Source: Pseudomonas weihenstephanensis
Lineage (GTDB): Bacteria; Pseudomonadota; Gammaproteobacteria; Pseudomonadales; Pseudomonadaceae
Reading direction: 5' to 3'
DNA length: 64,000 bases
NCBI RefSeq assembly: GCF_001043055.1
Contig: NZ_JYLF01000005.1
Location: 62,001 to 126,000 of the forward strand
The position numbers and the translations under genes are program-made. The notes under the pieces were generated by a model. It saw only the letters and a list, made by a program, of their open reading frames with translations, did not search any database and was not told the DNA's origin. Each line of letters begins with the position of its first letter. The stretch's first letter is position 1. Shown here in pieces: positions 36,296 through 45,636 of the stretch.

Positions 36296-38614
36296 TTAGT
36301 CATCCTTCAAACGACGATTGGCCGCCCAGCTCAGGGCACGCCACAGCAAGAAGGCGCTGAGCAAGACACTGATCACGGCAATCACCGCCAGCAGTACCGG
36401 GTGCTCGGACAGCTGATACCAGAGCAGCAGCCACCAGGGCAGGTTGCCAACAAAGTAGTTATCGCCTACCAGTTGGCTGTACACACCGCTGCTGCGGATC
36501 AATGCAACAGAACCTGCTACGGCATTGAGCTTGCCGGTGTCGGCCAGGGTTTCACGCAACAAGGCGTAATCGGCATCGTCATTGCCTAACAGCGCCACGA
36601 TGCTGCGCTGGTTATGATGCGGCGACTGCATGCCCATGATCGCGGCAATCGGTGCTTGTGCGCTGACTTCGACCCGGGTGGCTGGCTGGCTGCGCTCATC
36701 CACTGAAGGGCCGCGGCGTGCGCTTTGCTCAATACCCGCGTTGCTGTAAGGCTGAACCAACATGTCGCGCTGGCGTTGCAACAACAGACTCAAGTCCGGG
36801 TTGTCACGCATATCCTCAGGCATTTGCCCCAACAGCAGCACATCTGCGTCTTGTTTAACGGCGCTGTTCACATCATTGCTCAGGCGCAGGCCAAAGGCCG
36901 GGTAACCGGTGCGGGCGCTAATGCCTGCCACCGCTTCGAGCAGGGTGCTGACTTGCATCGGCGTTGAGCTGCCCGGTACTACCACGATCGATTCGGACAT
37001 GTCGGCCATGCGGCTGAACGGGAAACCACTGCGAGCGAACGCTTTAAGGTCCGGCATGCTGATGTAGTGGTGATAGCCCGACAGGTCGATGGTGGAGTCT
37101 TCATCGATGATCGCCTGGGTGTTGGCCGGCAGAATGGTCTGGCAACGGTCACGCTGTGCACTGCCCACGGTGCTGGCGAAGTTGAAGTCGAAGCGCAGGC
37201 GGTTACGGTCACCGATTTTCAGCGACGGGACGATCAGCTTGTCGTTGGCGTTGGCCGAGTCGTTGGACAGCACCGCCAGGCGCAGCTCTTCGAGGTTGCT
37301 GGTGTTTTTGCGCTGCAACGCCAGGCTGGTGATGAACTGATCATTGAGGCTGATGTTCAAGCGCGAATCATCATTGGCCGACGGCGCCGTGTAACGGTAC
37401 TGAGTGCGCAGCGGAATACCCTGGTTGCGCCACACAAACAGGTCGGGTGGCAGGTTGACGTCCAGGGTGATGGGGCGCGGTTGCAGGCCACTGACTTGCA
37501 ACTGCTGCGGGTAGGTAATCAGTTCGGCAAAACGCACAGGCCGGTCGGTGCGCATCCATGCGGGCGCGTCATAGGGTTTACGCGGTTGCAGCGCCTCGAC
37601 TTTGTCGATGGTGGCCTTCTGACCACGCAGCAAGTTGCCGCCCAGGGCCAGCGCTTTGGCGGCGGTGGCGAGGTCATCTTCGTTGCGGCCCATGACCAGC
37701 AGGATCTTGCTGTATGGCGCATCGGGGTGATCGATCAGTTGCACCACCGGGGCGGTGACCGCCGGGAATTTTTCCAGATCGTTCATGAACGCCGGACGGT
37801 GATCGTTGGTAGCGAATACGATTGAGGGCTGTGTGGCTTCCTTGCTTTGCACGCTGGGCAAGGTGTCAAACAGCACTGGGAAGTCAGCGCCACGCCAGTT
37901 GGACTGGCTGCCAAAATAGGACGCCAGTATCGCGGCGGCTTGTTGTTCGCCCAAGGTCGGGTTGGCAGCAAACACGAACGGCAGTTTCAGTTTTTCGGTG
38001 TTGCGCGGGTCAAAAAACGGCAGCGGGAAAAACGCGAGGTCGTTTTTCAGGCTCAGGGCCTGCTCTTGCAAGGTGATGCTGCTGGCACGGCTGATGTTGA
38101 CCCACAACGTGTTATTGGCCGGGTCTTCGCAGATGTCGGTGTAATGGCCAATAAACTCAAGGCGCACGCGGTTGAAGTCTGCAATCAGGCGCGGGTCCAG
38201 TGCCATTTGCTGGGTGGTCTTGCGCCCCAACTGGTCTTTCTCGATAGGTAAGACGCCCATCAACACATCGTTGAGGTACACCCGCAGGTGGGAAACGGTC
38301 GGGATCAGCGAGGGGGAGGCGGTGTATTCCAGTTGCAAGCGCGCATCGCTGGCAATCCGGTCGCGGCGCACGCTGAATTCCACCTGCTCGGCACTGTTGA
38401 TACCTAGCAACAACGTGTCTGTCGCGCGGCCCAACTGCTCAAAGGTGCGTGTGACTGTCCAGCTCGGCAACGGCTGCTGGGTGTCCTCCAGCGCAGGCTT
38501 GGGCAATGGCGCCGGTGAGCTGCCCGGCAACGGTAATGGCGCCGCCATCAACTGTGAGGCGAAGGTCATCAGCGCAAGGCTGGCAAAGAAAGCTTTTTTA
38601 GAAAAACGACTCAT
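36296..38614 (-). CDS. bcsB: Cellulose synthase periplasmic subunit BcsB
   Basis: 772 aa from an ATG at 38614 that overlaps the bcsA stop (ATGA). Signal peptide (KKAFFASLALMTFASQLMAA), two copies of the carbohydrate-binding plus flavodoxin-like module (jelly rolls around residues 80-190 and 380-500, seen in VRLEFIGHYTDICEDPANNTLWVNI and RLRFDFNFAS) and one C-terminal membrane helix (LLAVIAVISVLLSAFLLWRAL). BcsB guides the nascent chain and its tail helix is needed for BcsA activity. The upstream in-frame extension is not used because the chosen start gives the signal peptide. Confidence 0.95.
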   Translation of the reverse strand: MSRFSKKAFFASLALMTFASQLMAAPLPLPGSSPAPLPKPALEDTQQPLPSWTVTRTFEQLGRATDTLLLGINSAEQVEFSVRRDRIASDARLQLEYTASPSLIPTVSHLRVYLNDVLMGVLPIEKDQLGRKTTQQMALDPRLIADFNRVRLEFIGHYTDICEDPANNTLWVNISRASSITLQEQALSLKNDLAFFPLPFFDPRNTEKLKLPFVFAANPTLGEQQAAAILASYFGSQSNWRGADFPVLFDTLPSVQSKEATQPSIVFATNDHRPAFMNDLEKFPAVTAPVVQLIDHPDAPYSKILLVMGRNEDDLATAAKALALGGNLLRGQKATIDKVEALQPRKPYDAPAWMRTDRPVRFAELITYPQQLQVSGLQPRPITLDVNLPPDLFVWRNQGIPLRTQYRYTAPSANDDSRLNISLNDQFITSLALQRKNTSNLEELRLAVLSNDSANANDKLIVPSLKIGDRNRLRFDFNFASTVGSAQRDRCQTILPANTQAIIDEDSTIDLSGYHHYISMPDLKAFARSGFPFSRMADMSESIVVVPGSSTPMQVSTLLEAVAGISARTGYPAFGLRLSNDVNSAVKQDADVLLLGQMPEDMRDNPDLSLLLQRQRDMLVQPYSNAGIEQSARRGPSVDERSQPATRVEVSAQAPIAAIMGMQSPHHNQRSIVALLGNDDADYALLRETLADTGKLNAVAGSVALIRSSGVYSQLVGDNYFVGNLPWWLLLWYQLSEHPVLLAVIAVISVLLSAFLLWRALSWAANRRLKDD

Positions 38615-41211
38615 GATTCGCTCACTGGCCGGGAGGTAATAGGGGCAGAGACGGGCATGCGCGGCAAAAAGCTGCCCAGCCACTGAAGAATTCGCATGAA
38701 CGGGCGGGCGATGCGCCGCACCCAGGCAGGCAGGTATTCATAAAGGCGGTAATAGCCTTTAACGCCCAGGGCGAGAATTTCGCTGAGGCTCTGGATCGGC
38801 TTGTCGGCTTCAAACTCGCTGTTATGGCCGAGCCAGGCATCGGCGCGGCCGAAGGTGCACTGCACGAACTCGATTTTTTGCGCAGGCGTCAGCTTGGCGA
38901 AGTTCAACCCCATGAACAGCTCGCTGGAGCGGGTCAAGTAGCCGGGGAATACAAATTCGCGAGTGCCCCGTTGCAGAATCAACGACACCGGGGTGCCCAC
39001 CGGCAGTTGCAATGCCTGACCCAGTTGCAGGCCCACACCACCGTCGGAGTAGTCCACCAGTTCGCACGGGTAGCTGTGGCCGTCGAGCAGTTTGATGGCG
39101 CCCGGCAAGCGCGTTTGCACACGGTGGGTTTGACGCACTTGACGCACTTCAGCGGCCACGGCCACTGCCGCACCTATGATCAACAGGTTGTAAACCACCC
39201 ACAACACACTGACCAGGATGGTGATGATTTCATCCTTAGGCCCGGTGAACAGGCGCCACACGGCAAAGCCCAGGCCCAGCAGGTTGAGCAGTGACAGCAC
39301 CAGATACGGGCGCGCGGTCTGCCAGTCAAACTGGTTTTCTTCCATCATCCCGCCCTTGGCGGTGACGTTGAACGTGCCCCGCGAGGGGCTGAACAGGGCC
39401 ACGGTGGTGGGGCGGGCGATGTACCACGCCAATACGGTTTCATACACCTCGCCCCAGAACGTCTGGCGATACGCACCCTGCATTCGGGAGTTGGTCAGGC
39501 TGGCGTGGATCATGTGCGGCAACACGTAGAGCAGGATCATCACTGCCGGGGCATAGATGATGTAGGCGTGCAGCAACAGGAACGCCAGCGGCGCGGTGAG
39601 GAAGATCAAGCGCGGCAACCCCACCAGAAAGTGCAGCATGGCGTTGGCATAGCAAATGCGCTGGAAGAAGCTCAAGCCTTTGCCCAGCAGGGGGTTGTCG
39701 GTGCGAAAGATCTGCACCATGCCCCTGGCCCAGCGAATGCGCTGACCGATGTGCGCCGACAGGCTTTCGGTGGCCAAACCTGCCGCTTGCGGGATGCGCA
39801 AGTACGCCGAGTTCCAGCCTTTGCGGTGCAGGCGCAACGCGGTGTGGGCGTCTTCGGTCACGGTCTCGACGGCAAAGCCGCCAATGTCGTCAATTGCAGT
39901 GCGGCGCAAGATGGCGCAGGAACCGCAGAAGAACGCGGCGTTCCACATGTCGTTGCCGTCTTGCACCAGCCCGTAGAACAACTCGCCTTCATTGGGGCGA
40001 TTGCGGAAGGTGCCCAGGTTGCGCTCAAACGGGTCCGGGGACAGGAAATGGTGCGGGGTTTGTACCAGCGCCAGTTTTGGGTCTCGCAAGAACCAGCCCA
40101 CGGTCAATTGCAGGAAGGAGCGGGCGGGCATGTGGTCGCAGTCAAAAATCGCCACCAGTTCGCCGTCGATTTGCGTCAGCGCATGGTTGAGGTTGCCGGC
40201 CTTGGCGTGGCGGTTGTCGGTGCGCGCGATGTAGTGGATGCCCACCTCTTGGGCGAATGCCTTGAAGCTTGGGCGATTGCCATCATCGAGCAAGTGGATG
40301 CGCAATTTGTCTTTGGGCCAGTCAATGCCCAAGGCGGCATACACCGTGCCGCGGGTCACCGACAACTCCTCGTTGTAGGTGGGGATCAACAGGTCAACCA
40401 CCGGCCATTGTCCCGTATCGGCCGGCAATTGCGCCGGTTTGCGGTTCAGCGGCCAGGACGTCTGGATGTACCCCAAGATCAGAATCAGCCAGGAGTACGT
40501 TTCGGCGGCCAGCAGGATCAAGCCGCAGGTCAAGTCCAGCCAGTCGTTCCAGTTTAGGGTGGAGGTGTAGCGCCACCACAGGTAACGGCACGAGACAATG
40601 ATCGACAGCGAAATCAGCAGCAGCGTCGGAAACCGCCCTGGCATGCGCCGCACCAGCATGGCAATGGCCCACAACAGCACCACGAATACCAACTGCGCGA
40701 GATAGCCGAATGGCTCGGTGACGCAAATCAGGATCAGCACCAGCGCAACCACACCGATGGCGATGTACAGCACCTTGCGGGTTTTCCAGCGAATCGCGTT
40801 CCACCAGCGCGAGCCTTTGTGCACCTGCGGGCTGAGGGTCGACGGCAAACGTTCAAATGCATTGGACAGCGCATTCCACGGCCGTTGCAGCACCATCAGC
40901 CACGAATACAGACGAGCACGAAACTGGCGACGGGCACGCTGGCGGCGCAGGTGGTTTTCGTCAACGGGGCGCACGATGAGCAACCACAGGGTTTGAATGG
41001 CGTAACGCAACGGGTCGCCAAGGGTCGGGCGCTTGGTGGCCAAATGCGGATACCAGCGCCGGTGCTGTTCACGCAGGGCCTGCCAATTAGGCGACTCCAG
41101 ACGCAAAAAGACCCAGCCCAGCGCCTGGATCAGCGCCAGGATGAACGCGGTAAAACGCGTGCAGTTTTGATCGCGACGCAAGCGTGTATAGGGGAACCAG
41201 TCGGCGATCAT
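38611..41211 (-). CDS. bcsA: Cellulose synthase catalytic subunit BcsA
   Basis: 866 aa inner-membrane GT2 enzyme. The ATG at 41211 overlaps the bcsQ stop (ATGA), which decides it over an upstream ATG. Catalytic set in order: DDG at 309-311, DCD at 357-359, TED at 452-454 and QRIRW at 490-494. FNVTAKGG near 614 is the gating loop. The cytoplasmic PilZ domain has RQTHR at 693-697 and DYSDGG at 720-725, the c-di-GMP binding motifs, so the enzyme should be allosterically activated by c-di-GMP. About eight membrane helices. The N-terminal 140 residues are an extension typical of proteobacterial BcsA. Confidence 0.96.
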   Translation of the reverse strand: MIADWFPYTRLRRDQNCTRFTAFILALIQALGWVFLRLESPNWQALREQHRRWYPHLATKRPTLGDPLRYAIQTLWLLIVRPVDENHLRRQRARRQFRARLYSWLMVLQRPWNALSNAFERLPSTLSPQVHKGSRWWNAIRWKTRKVLYIAIGVVALVLILICVTEPFGYLAQLVFVVLLWAIAMLVRRMPGRFPTLLLISLSIIVSCRYLWWRYTSTLNWNDWLDLTCGLILLAAETYSWLILILGYIQTSWPLNRKPAQLPADTGQWPVVDLLIPTYNEELSVTRGTVYAALGIDWPKDKLRIHLLDDGNRPSFKAFAQEVGIHYIARTDNRHAKAGNLNHALTQIDGELVAIFDCDHMPARSFLQLTVGWFLRDPKLALVQTPHHFLSPDPFERNLGTFRNRPNEGELFYGLVQDGNDMWNAAFFCGSCAILRRTAIDDIGGFAVETVTEDAHTALRLHRKGWNSAYLRIPQAAGLATESLSAHIGQRIRWARGMVQIFRTDNPLLGKGLSFFQRICYANAMLHFLVGLPRLIFLTAPLAFLLLHAYIIYAPAVMILLYVLPHMIHASLTNSRMQGAYRQTFWGEVYETVLAWYIARPTTVALFSPSRGTFNVTAKGGMMEENQFDWQTARPYLVLSLLNLLGLGFAVWRLFTGPKDEIITILVSVLWVVYNLLIIGAAVAVAAEVRQVRQTHRVQTRLPGAIKLLDGHSYPCELVDYSDGGVGLQLGQALQLPVGTPVSLILQRGTREFVFPGYLTRSSELFMGLNFAKLTPAQKIEFVQCTFGRADAWLGHNSEFEADKPIQSLSEILALGVKGYYRLYEYLPAWVRRIARPFMRILQWLGSFLPRMPVSAPITSRPVSES

Positions 41212-41930
41212 GCCTGCCTCCGGCCACGCAGCAGGCACCAACTGGCCAGGCTGATGATGTCTTGGGCAATCAGACTGCCGGGCGCGTAGCGGCCCACCGG
41301 TTCGCGACTGGCCAAGGCTTCGCCCATTGCTTCGTCGGCGTGCAGGTTAATCGGCACCACCGAAGCGGCGTAACGATGGTGCCAAATCAGGGCCAGATCG
41401 CGCTGCAATTGGCTGCCCGCGTCATACCGGTTAACCACAAACACGGTGCCTTGCCGCGCGTGGGTCTGCAACAGCACATGGCAGGCGGCATCGGCGTTGA
41501 GCACAGTGAAGGAAAAAGCACACTGCGCATTACCCGCATGCCCCGGCAAGCGCTGCGGCAGGTCGAACAGCACCCAGTCAAACGCCTGATCAAGTGAGGC
41601 CTGGCGCTTGCTCCACAACTGCGGGCTGACCAGCAACAAGGCCTCAAGCCGGGTGTGTTCTGCGCCCTCAAGTTGGCCGTATGGCAGCACGCAAAGGCCG
41701 GGGGTCACCGTCCAGGCCTGTTGCTGCCAGGGTTGTTGGTCCAATGTGGCGCGCGCCCAGCCATCCCGCGGCGCCAGATCGAGGTTGAAGTGCAGGCCCA
41801 GGGTGTTTTCCGGGCACATGTCCACCACCAACACGCGCTGACCCAGCGTGTGCAATGCATACGCCAGTGCGGCGAGGGTTGAGCTGGTGCCCACGCCACC
41901 GCGAATACCCCGCAGGCTGATGGCGATCAT
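41208..41930 (-). CDS. bcsQ: Cellulose biosynthesis ParA/MinD-like ATPase BcsQ
   Basis: 240 aa SIMIBI-class ATPase that, with BcsR, helps assemble and localise the synthase at the pole or inner membrane. It begins MIAISLRGIRGGVGTSSTLAALAYAL and continues VLVVDMCPENTLGLHF. The P-loop reads RGGVGTSS: like other BcsQ proteins it lacks the canonical GKT lysine. FDLPQRL is the Walker B region. Overlaps bcsR upstream (4 bp) and bcsA downstream (4 bp). Confidence 0.93.
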   Translation of the reverse strand: MIAISLRGIRGGVGTSSTLAALAYALHTLGQRVLVVDMCPENTLGLHFNLDLAPRDGWARATLDQQPWQQQAWTVTPGLCVLPYGQLEGAEHTRLEALLLVSPQLWSKRQASLDQAFDWVLFDLPQRLPGHAGNAQCAFSFTVLNADAACHVLLQTHARQGTVFVVNRYDAGSQLQRDLALIWHHRYAASVVPINLHADEAMGEALASREPVGRYAPGSLIAQDIISLASWCLLRGRRQA

Positions 41931-42181
41931 CGGGTCGTCTCCGGGTGCGCTTGCAGCGCCAGCGCCGGGCTGTTCGCAGGCAGGACCAGGCGCTGCGCTT
42001 CAAGATGAGCCAGTAAGGGCCAACGCTCCAGCGCCTGCATCAGTTCCATTTGCGCGGACACGTCGACATAACCCAGCGTGGGCAGGTCCATCATCGACTT
42101 GAGGCGCGCGATGTCGTCCGCCCGCGCAGTGCGCGAGAGGATGTCGGCGCTTATTTGAAACGCTGTGGGTAGGGCAGCCAT
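41927..42181 (-). CDS. bcsR: Cellulose biosynthesis regulator BcsR
   Basis: 84 aa. The conserved part is residues 20-65, ADDIARLKSMMDLPTLGYVDVSAQMELMQALERWPLLAHL, which matches the short BcsR (YhjR) of E. coli in pattern; the C-terminal 20 residues are extra. BcsR binds BcsQ and stabilises the BcsRQ-E complex. The start lies inside the end of bcsG (31 bp overlap). Confidence 0.85.
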   Translation of the reverse strand: MAALPTAFQISADILSRTARADDIARLKSMMDLPTLGYVDVSAQMELMQALERWPLLAHLEAQRLVLPANSPALALQAHPETTR

Positions 42182-43794
42182 CCGCCGTTCTCCTTGATTC
42201 GCACATAGGGCTTGCCGTTGTAATCCAGCACCACCGTTCCCGAGTTTTCAGACACTTTGGCCGTTTGCGGCAGGTTGCTCAGTAACTGCGACCAGTCCAG
42301 GTTTTGCCCGTTGCTCAAGGCTGGATCGGCGTACAGGCGAGCAATGATTTCAGCAATGGCCAAATAGCTGCTGGGTTGAGTGACATGCACAGGGGCCGTG
42401 TGTGGGTTTTGGCCCATGTTGATCAACTTGATGCCGACCGGAACGTGGGTGATGGCATCGCTGGGGATCTCACGCATCCCGGAGATTTGCATGCGGTCAC
42501 CGTGCAGCGCCGCGCCATGCTCAGGCACGATGGCCACAACCACCCGGCGTCCGCTCTTTTGCAGCTCTTTAAGGAACGCGTTCAGGTCATCCAGCAGCAC
42601 CTGCGCGCGGCTGCTGTAGTCAGCGCGTTGGGTGCCACCGTCCGCCGTGACTTGACGATTGCCGTCATGCAGGGTGGTGGTGTTATAGAACAGCGCCATA
42701 TTGGGTTGGTCTTCAGCCAAACGGTGCTGCCACCACTTGCTCAACACATCACGGTCGCGCCAGATCGGCGAGCCGTCGAAGCTGACATACGCCCGTGGCA
42801 CGCCCGGTGCAGTGCCCAAAGCGGGCGGCGGCAGTTGACCCTGCTCACGCACTTCTTGCAGGAAGCCGTCGAACTCGCCGGTGTGGTTGAGCATCAGTTC
42901 GTCCGCAAACCCGAGCTTGCGCAGGTCATCAAATAACAGGCATTGGTCGGCGGGTGTTTTGTACAGCTGCGCGTGGGAGGTTTGGCCACAGCTGGCGCGC
43001 AACAGGCGAATCGCCGCCGGGCCGCTGTAGGCAGTGGCCGAGTTGAAATTGTCGAAAATCACGTCCATCTGGCTGAACAGCGCGTTGTCACGCAAGCCCA
43101 CTTCGTCCAGGTCATCCCAGGCCATCGAGCAGATGTTAATCACCAGCAAATCAAACGGCGGCGGCTTGACGGCCGGCTCCTTGAACTCGACTTTGCGCTG
43201 AGCTTCGCTTTTATAGAACGTGTCGAGATACGCATTGAGCGTTGTGTCATCCGGCTCACCGGTACTGGCGACAGGGGCGACGGCGCCGGGTTGCACGTTC
43301 GCCACCGACGGCTGGGCGACCTGCGCGATCATGTGTTGCAGATTGCCCATGCCCAGCCAGCACAAACCCAGCAGGGTGAAGGTGGTCAGGCGCAACCACT
43401 GATTGAGAAATGCGTAGCCGATGATCAACACCAGCAGCATGGCGCACACTTGCCAGTCGATAAAGCGGCCCAGCAGTTCGACGATGTAAACCACCGAGAA
43501 GTCGAGCACGCCGGGCTGGGCGAGCAGACGGCTAAAAGGCGGGAACCAGGTGTCCTGATACAGCAACGCCACGGCCACCGGGATCGCAATCACGCTGCGC
43601 ACACGACGCAGCAGCGGGTGGGCGAGGGGGATCAGCAACACCAGTGCGAAGACCAGGTTGGGCAGCACTTGAAAATTCAAGTGCCCGGTCCAGGCCAGCA
43701 GGAACTTGGCGAGGAAATACAGGTTCCAGCCGCCCAAGCCTTTCCACTTTCCGGCGATCTTGGCGGTGGGGGAAGACGACTTAAACAAACTCAT
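42151..43794 (-). CDS. bcsG: Cellulose phosphoethanolamine transferase BcsG
   Basis: 547 aa. Four N-terminal membrane helices (residues 30-155), then a periplasmic alkaline-phosphatase-superfamily domain. Nucleophile Ser257 lies in NSATAYSGPAAIRLLRASCGQ, and the paired Cys222 (NICSMAWDD) keeps the E. coli Cys243-Ser278 spacing. HGDRMQ near 445 carries later metal ligands. BcsG adds phosphoethanolamine to cellulose, which stiffens the matrix and aids amyloid co-assembly. Overlaps bcsF and bcsR. Confidence 0.95.
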   Translation of the reverse strand: MSLFKSSSPTAKIAGKWKGLGGWNLYFLAKFLLAWTGHLNFQVLPNLVFALVLLIPLAHPLLRRVRSVIAIPVAVALLYQDTWFPPFSRLLAQPGVLDFSVVYIVELLGRFIDWQVCAMLLVLIIGYAFLNQWLRLTTFTLLGLCWLGMGNLQHMIAQVAQPSVANVQPGAVAPVASTGEPDDTTLNAYLDTFYKSEAQRKVEFKEPAVKPPPFDLLVINICSMAWDDLDEVGLRDNALFSQMDVIFDNFNSATAYSGPAAIRLLRASCGQTSHAQLYKTPADQCLLFDDLRKLGFADELMLNHTGEFDGFLQEVREQGQLPPPALGTAPGVPRAYVSFDGSPIWRDRDVLSKWWQHRLAEDQPNMALFYNTTTLHDGNRQVTADGGTQRADYSSRAQVLLDDLNAFLKELQKSGRRVVVAIVPEHGAALHGDRMQISGMREIPSDAITHVPVGIKLINMGQNPHTAPVHVTQPSSYLAIAEIIARLYADPALSNGQNLDWSQLLSNLPQTAKVSENSGTVVLDYNGKPYVRIKENGGWLPYPQRFK

Positions 43795-43981
43795 CAGGCG
43801 TTCTCGAAGACGAACTGGCAGAAGCGCGACGACGTACGCCGCGAGATTTCATGTAGCGGGGGCGCAAGTACTGCTCCAGGGAGACTTTCAAGCGCAGGCG
43901 AATGCGCCGTGACAGCAAGGTCAGCACCACCGTCACGGCACTGGTCAGGACAATCACATCGAGCAATTCAAGGAACGTCAT
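43781..43981 (-). CDS. bcsF: Small membrane protein BcsF
   Basis: 66 aa. One N-terminal membrane helix (FLELLDVIVLTSAVTVVLTLL), then a basic cytosolic tail with RPRYMKSRGVRRR, similar to the KPRYVKPAG motif of E. coli BcsF. It recruits BcsE and works with BcsG. The start overlaps the bcsE stop (ATGA) and the end overlaps bcsG by 14 bp. Confidence 0.88.
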   Translation of the reverse strand: MTFLELLDVIVLTSAVTVVLTLLSRRIRLRLKVSLEQYLRPRYMKSRGVRRRASASSSSRTPDEFV

Positions 43982-45636
43982 GGCGCAGGCTCGCTGAGAG
44001 GCAACGTGAATCTTTGCGCGATTAACGGTGGGTGATTGAGCGGTGTCAGGGGGGCCGTCACGCTGTGTTCAATCGGGATATACAGCCCCAGGTCAGTCAC
44101 CGGCGCCTGCATGAAGGCGTCTTCAGGCAGGTCAGCCATGCCGTTCAGCACCTGGCGATGGTTGAACAGGTCTCGCCACGGCAGGCGGCAGATATTACCC
44201 AAAGCAGGGTCCAGGCCATCGGCACGGCAAGCGAACAAAAACAGGTACAGCTCGCCATTGAGCAGGCATGCGATGTCACCAAAACGGCGCAAACACATTT
44301 GATTGAGGAACAACTGCGGTTCAAGACCCGGCACCGGCTGGAACTTGAGCAGTTGATGGGTCACTTCCCCCGAGCTGTCTGCGACGATTTGCTCCACGGC
44401 GTCATAAAACACGCGCGGGCTGACCAGACCGCGAATTTGCGGTGGCCGCTGGCGCTCCAGCAAGGTTTCGAAATCGCTGTTTTGGCTGTATTGCCAGCGC
44501 TGGCCCTGCACGCTTTCGATCATGCTCAAAAAGCGCGACAACACGGTGCCCTCCGGAACAATCAGGTTGGCACCGCACGCCAGCAACAAGCGCTCATCGC
44601 GATAACGCACGGCCGGTTCCATTTCCCGCACCACGACTTTCAGTTCAGGGCCGCATTTTTCCCGCAGGTCATGCAGCTGCTGCGCCAGTTCAAGCAGTTG
44701 ATGGCTGTTGTCGATGCTCACAATGACCGTGGCAGCCCGCGCCGATAGGGCTTCTTGCAACAGCGCTTGACGGTCTTCAAACAGGTACCAGTGCCTGGAC
44801 AATGAAGGCGAGTTTTCAAGCACGGCGCGCTCGACCAGATACACGTGCTGGTCGTCCGCTACGCGCGGCTGTGTATCGACCCCTGATTGGGGGATCAGGG
44901 TGAAGCACTGTTTATCAATCGACAGCTTGAATTCCTGGCCAGCGCTGACGCCCAGCCGGTTATGCCAGAAGTGCAATTGGTAACGAATATCGCCGTTGTG
45001 CCGGTACAAGCGGCTTAATCCGGACAACGTCTCATTGAGCTGCAACAGCTCGCTGTGCAATGACGAAGCGTCGCCGTGAGCGATCACCAGCAATGTGGCC
45101 TGGCGCTCTTGTAACCAGGCGCACACCCGTTCACACCAACGCTGTAAACGCTGCGACCCCACTTTGTCGCCCCAACTGCTGGCAGGTGCCACCAATACAA
45201 CCTGGTTCGCAGGACCAATGCCGGCGCGGCTCATGTCTCGGGTCAGCGTGGCCAGGCCCGGTTTGATCTCGCGCACGGGGATCTCGAACAGTTTGAGCTT
45301 GGCGGGGCCGCGATCGGGTGCCAGGTCACTGATGATGCTGTGCGGTGTATTGGCACTGGAAATCAAGGTCGACGGTATTTGCGGCGCGAGTGCTTCAATG
45401 AACTGGCGAGCCACAATTTTTGCGTCAGTCGGTTGATCGACGGTAACCCAGTACACACCTCCCGTGCGTAAAGCGATCTGTTGATCCAGCAACCCGCGGA
45501 TGGCCAAAGTGGTAAGAGCCAAGCGAAACGTCCCCCCATGGAAGCGTACGAATAAATAGTGCGAATGCAGTCGGGTACAACGATCACACACATCGCAGGT
45601 TGCGCAGATTGCATAACGTTTAATGACGTCAAACAA
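43978..45636 (-). CDS. bcsE: c-di-GMP-binding cellulose regulator BcsE
   Basis: 552 aa as drawn. The protein follows E. coli BcsE: degenerate receiver-like regions, then the GIL domain, with ERLLLACGANLIVPEG and ESVQGQRW near 350-380 and the c-di-GMP I-site RFGD at 451-454, where E. coli has RTGD. BcsE boosts cellulose output. The start is uncertain: homology begins near residue 37 (FRLALTTL), and a TTG at 45522 has GGGGGGA 7 nt upstream, giving 514 aa. The extra N-terminus contains C-X2-C-X2-C-X2-C (residues 11-20), either a real metal site or 5' leader read as protein. First gene of the operon. Confidence 0.9.
   Translation of the reverse strand: MFDVIKRYAICATCDVCDRCTRLHSHYLFVRFHGGTFRLALTTLAIRGLLDQQIALRTGGVYWVTVDQPTDAKIVARQFIEALAPQIPSTLISSANTPHSIISDLAPDRGPAKLKLFEIPVREIKPGLATLTRDMSRAGIGPANQVVLVAPASSWGDKVGSQRLQRWCERVCAWLQERQATLLVIAHGDASSLHSELLQLNETLSGLSRLYRHNGDIRYQLHFWHNRLGVSAGQEFKLSIDKQCFTLIPQSGVDTQPRVADDQHVYLVERAVLENSPSLSRHWYLFEDRQALLQEALSARAATVIVSIDNSHQLLELAQQLHDLREKCGPELKVVVREMEPAVRYRDERLLLACGANLIVPEGTVLSRFLSMIESVQGQRWQYSQNSDFETLLERQRPPQIRGLVSPRVFYDAVEQIVADSSGEVTHQLLKFQPVPGLEPQLFLNQMCLRRFGDIACLLNGELYLFLFACRADGLDPALGNICRLPWRDLFNHRQVLNGMADLPEDAFMQAPVTDLGLYIPIEHSVTAPLTPLNHPPLIAQRFTLPLSEPAP

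Noticed and set aside
39505..40557. 350-codon plus-strand frame over bcsA
   Set aside because: Antisense to the catalytic part of BcsA; composition skewed and no homology recognised.
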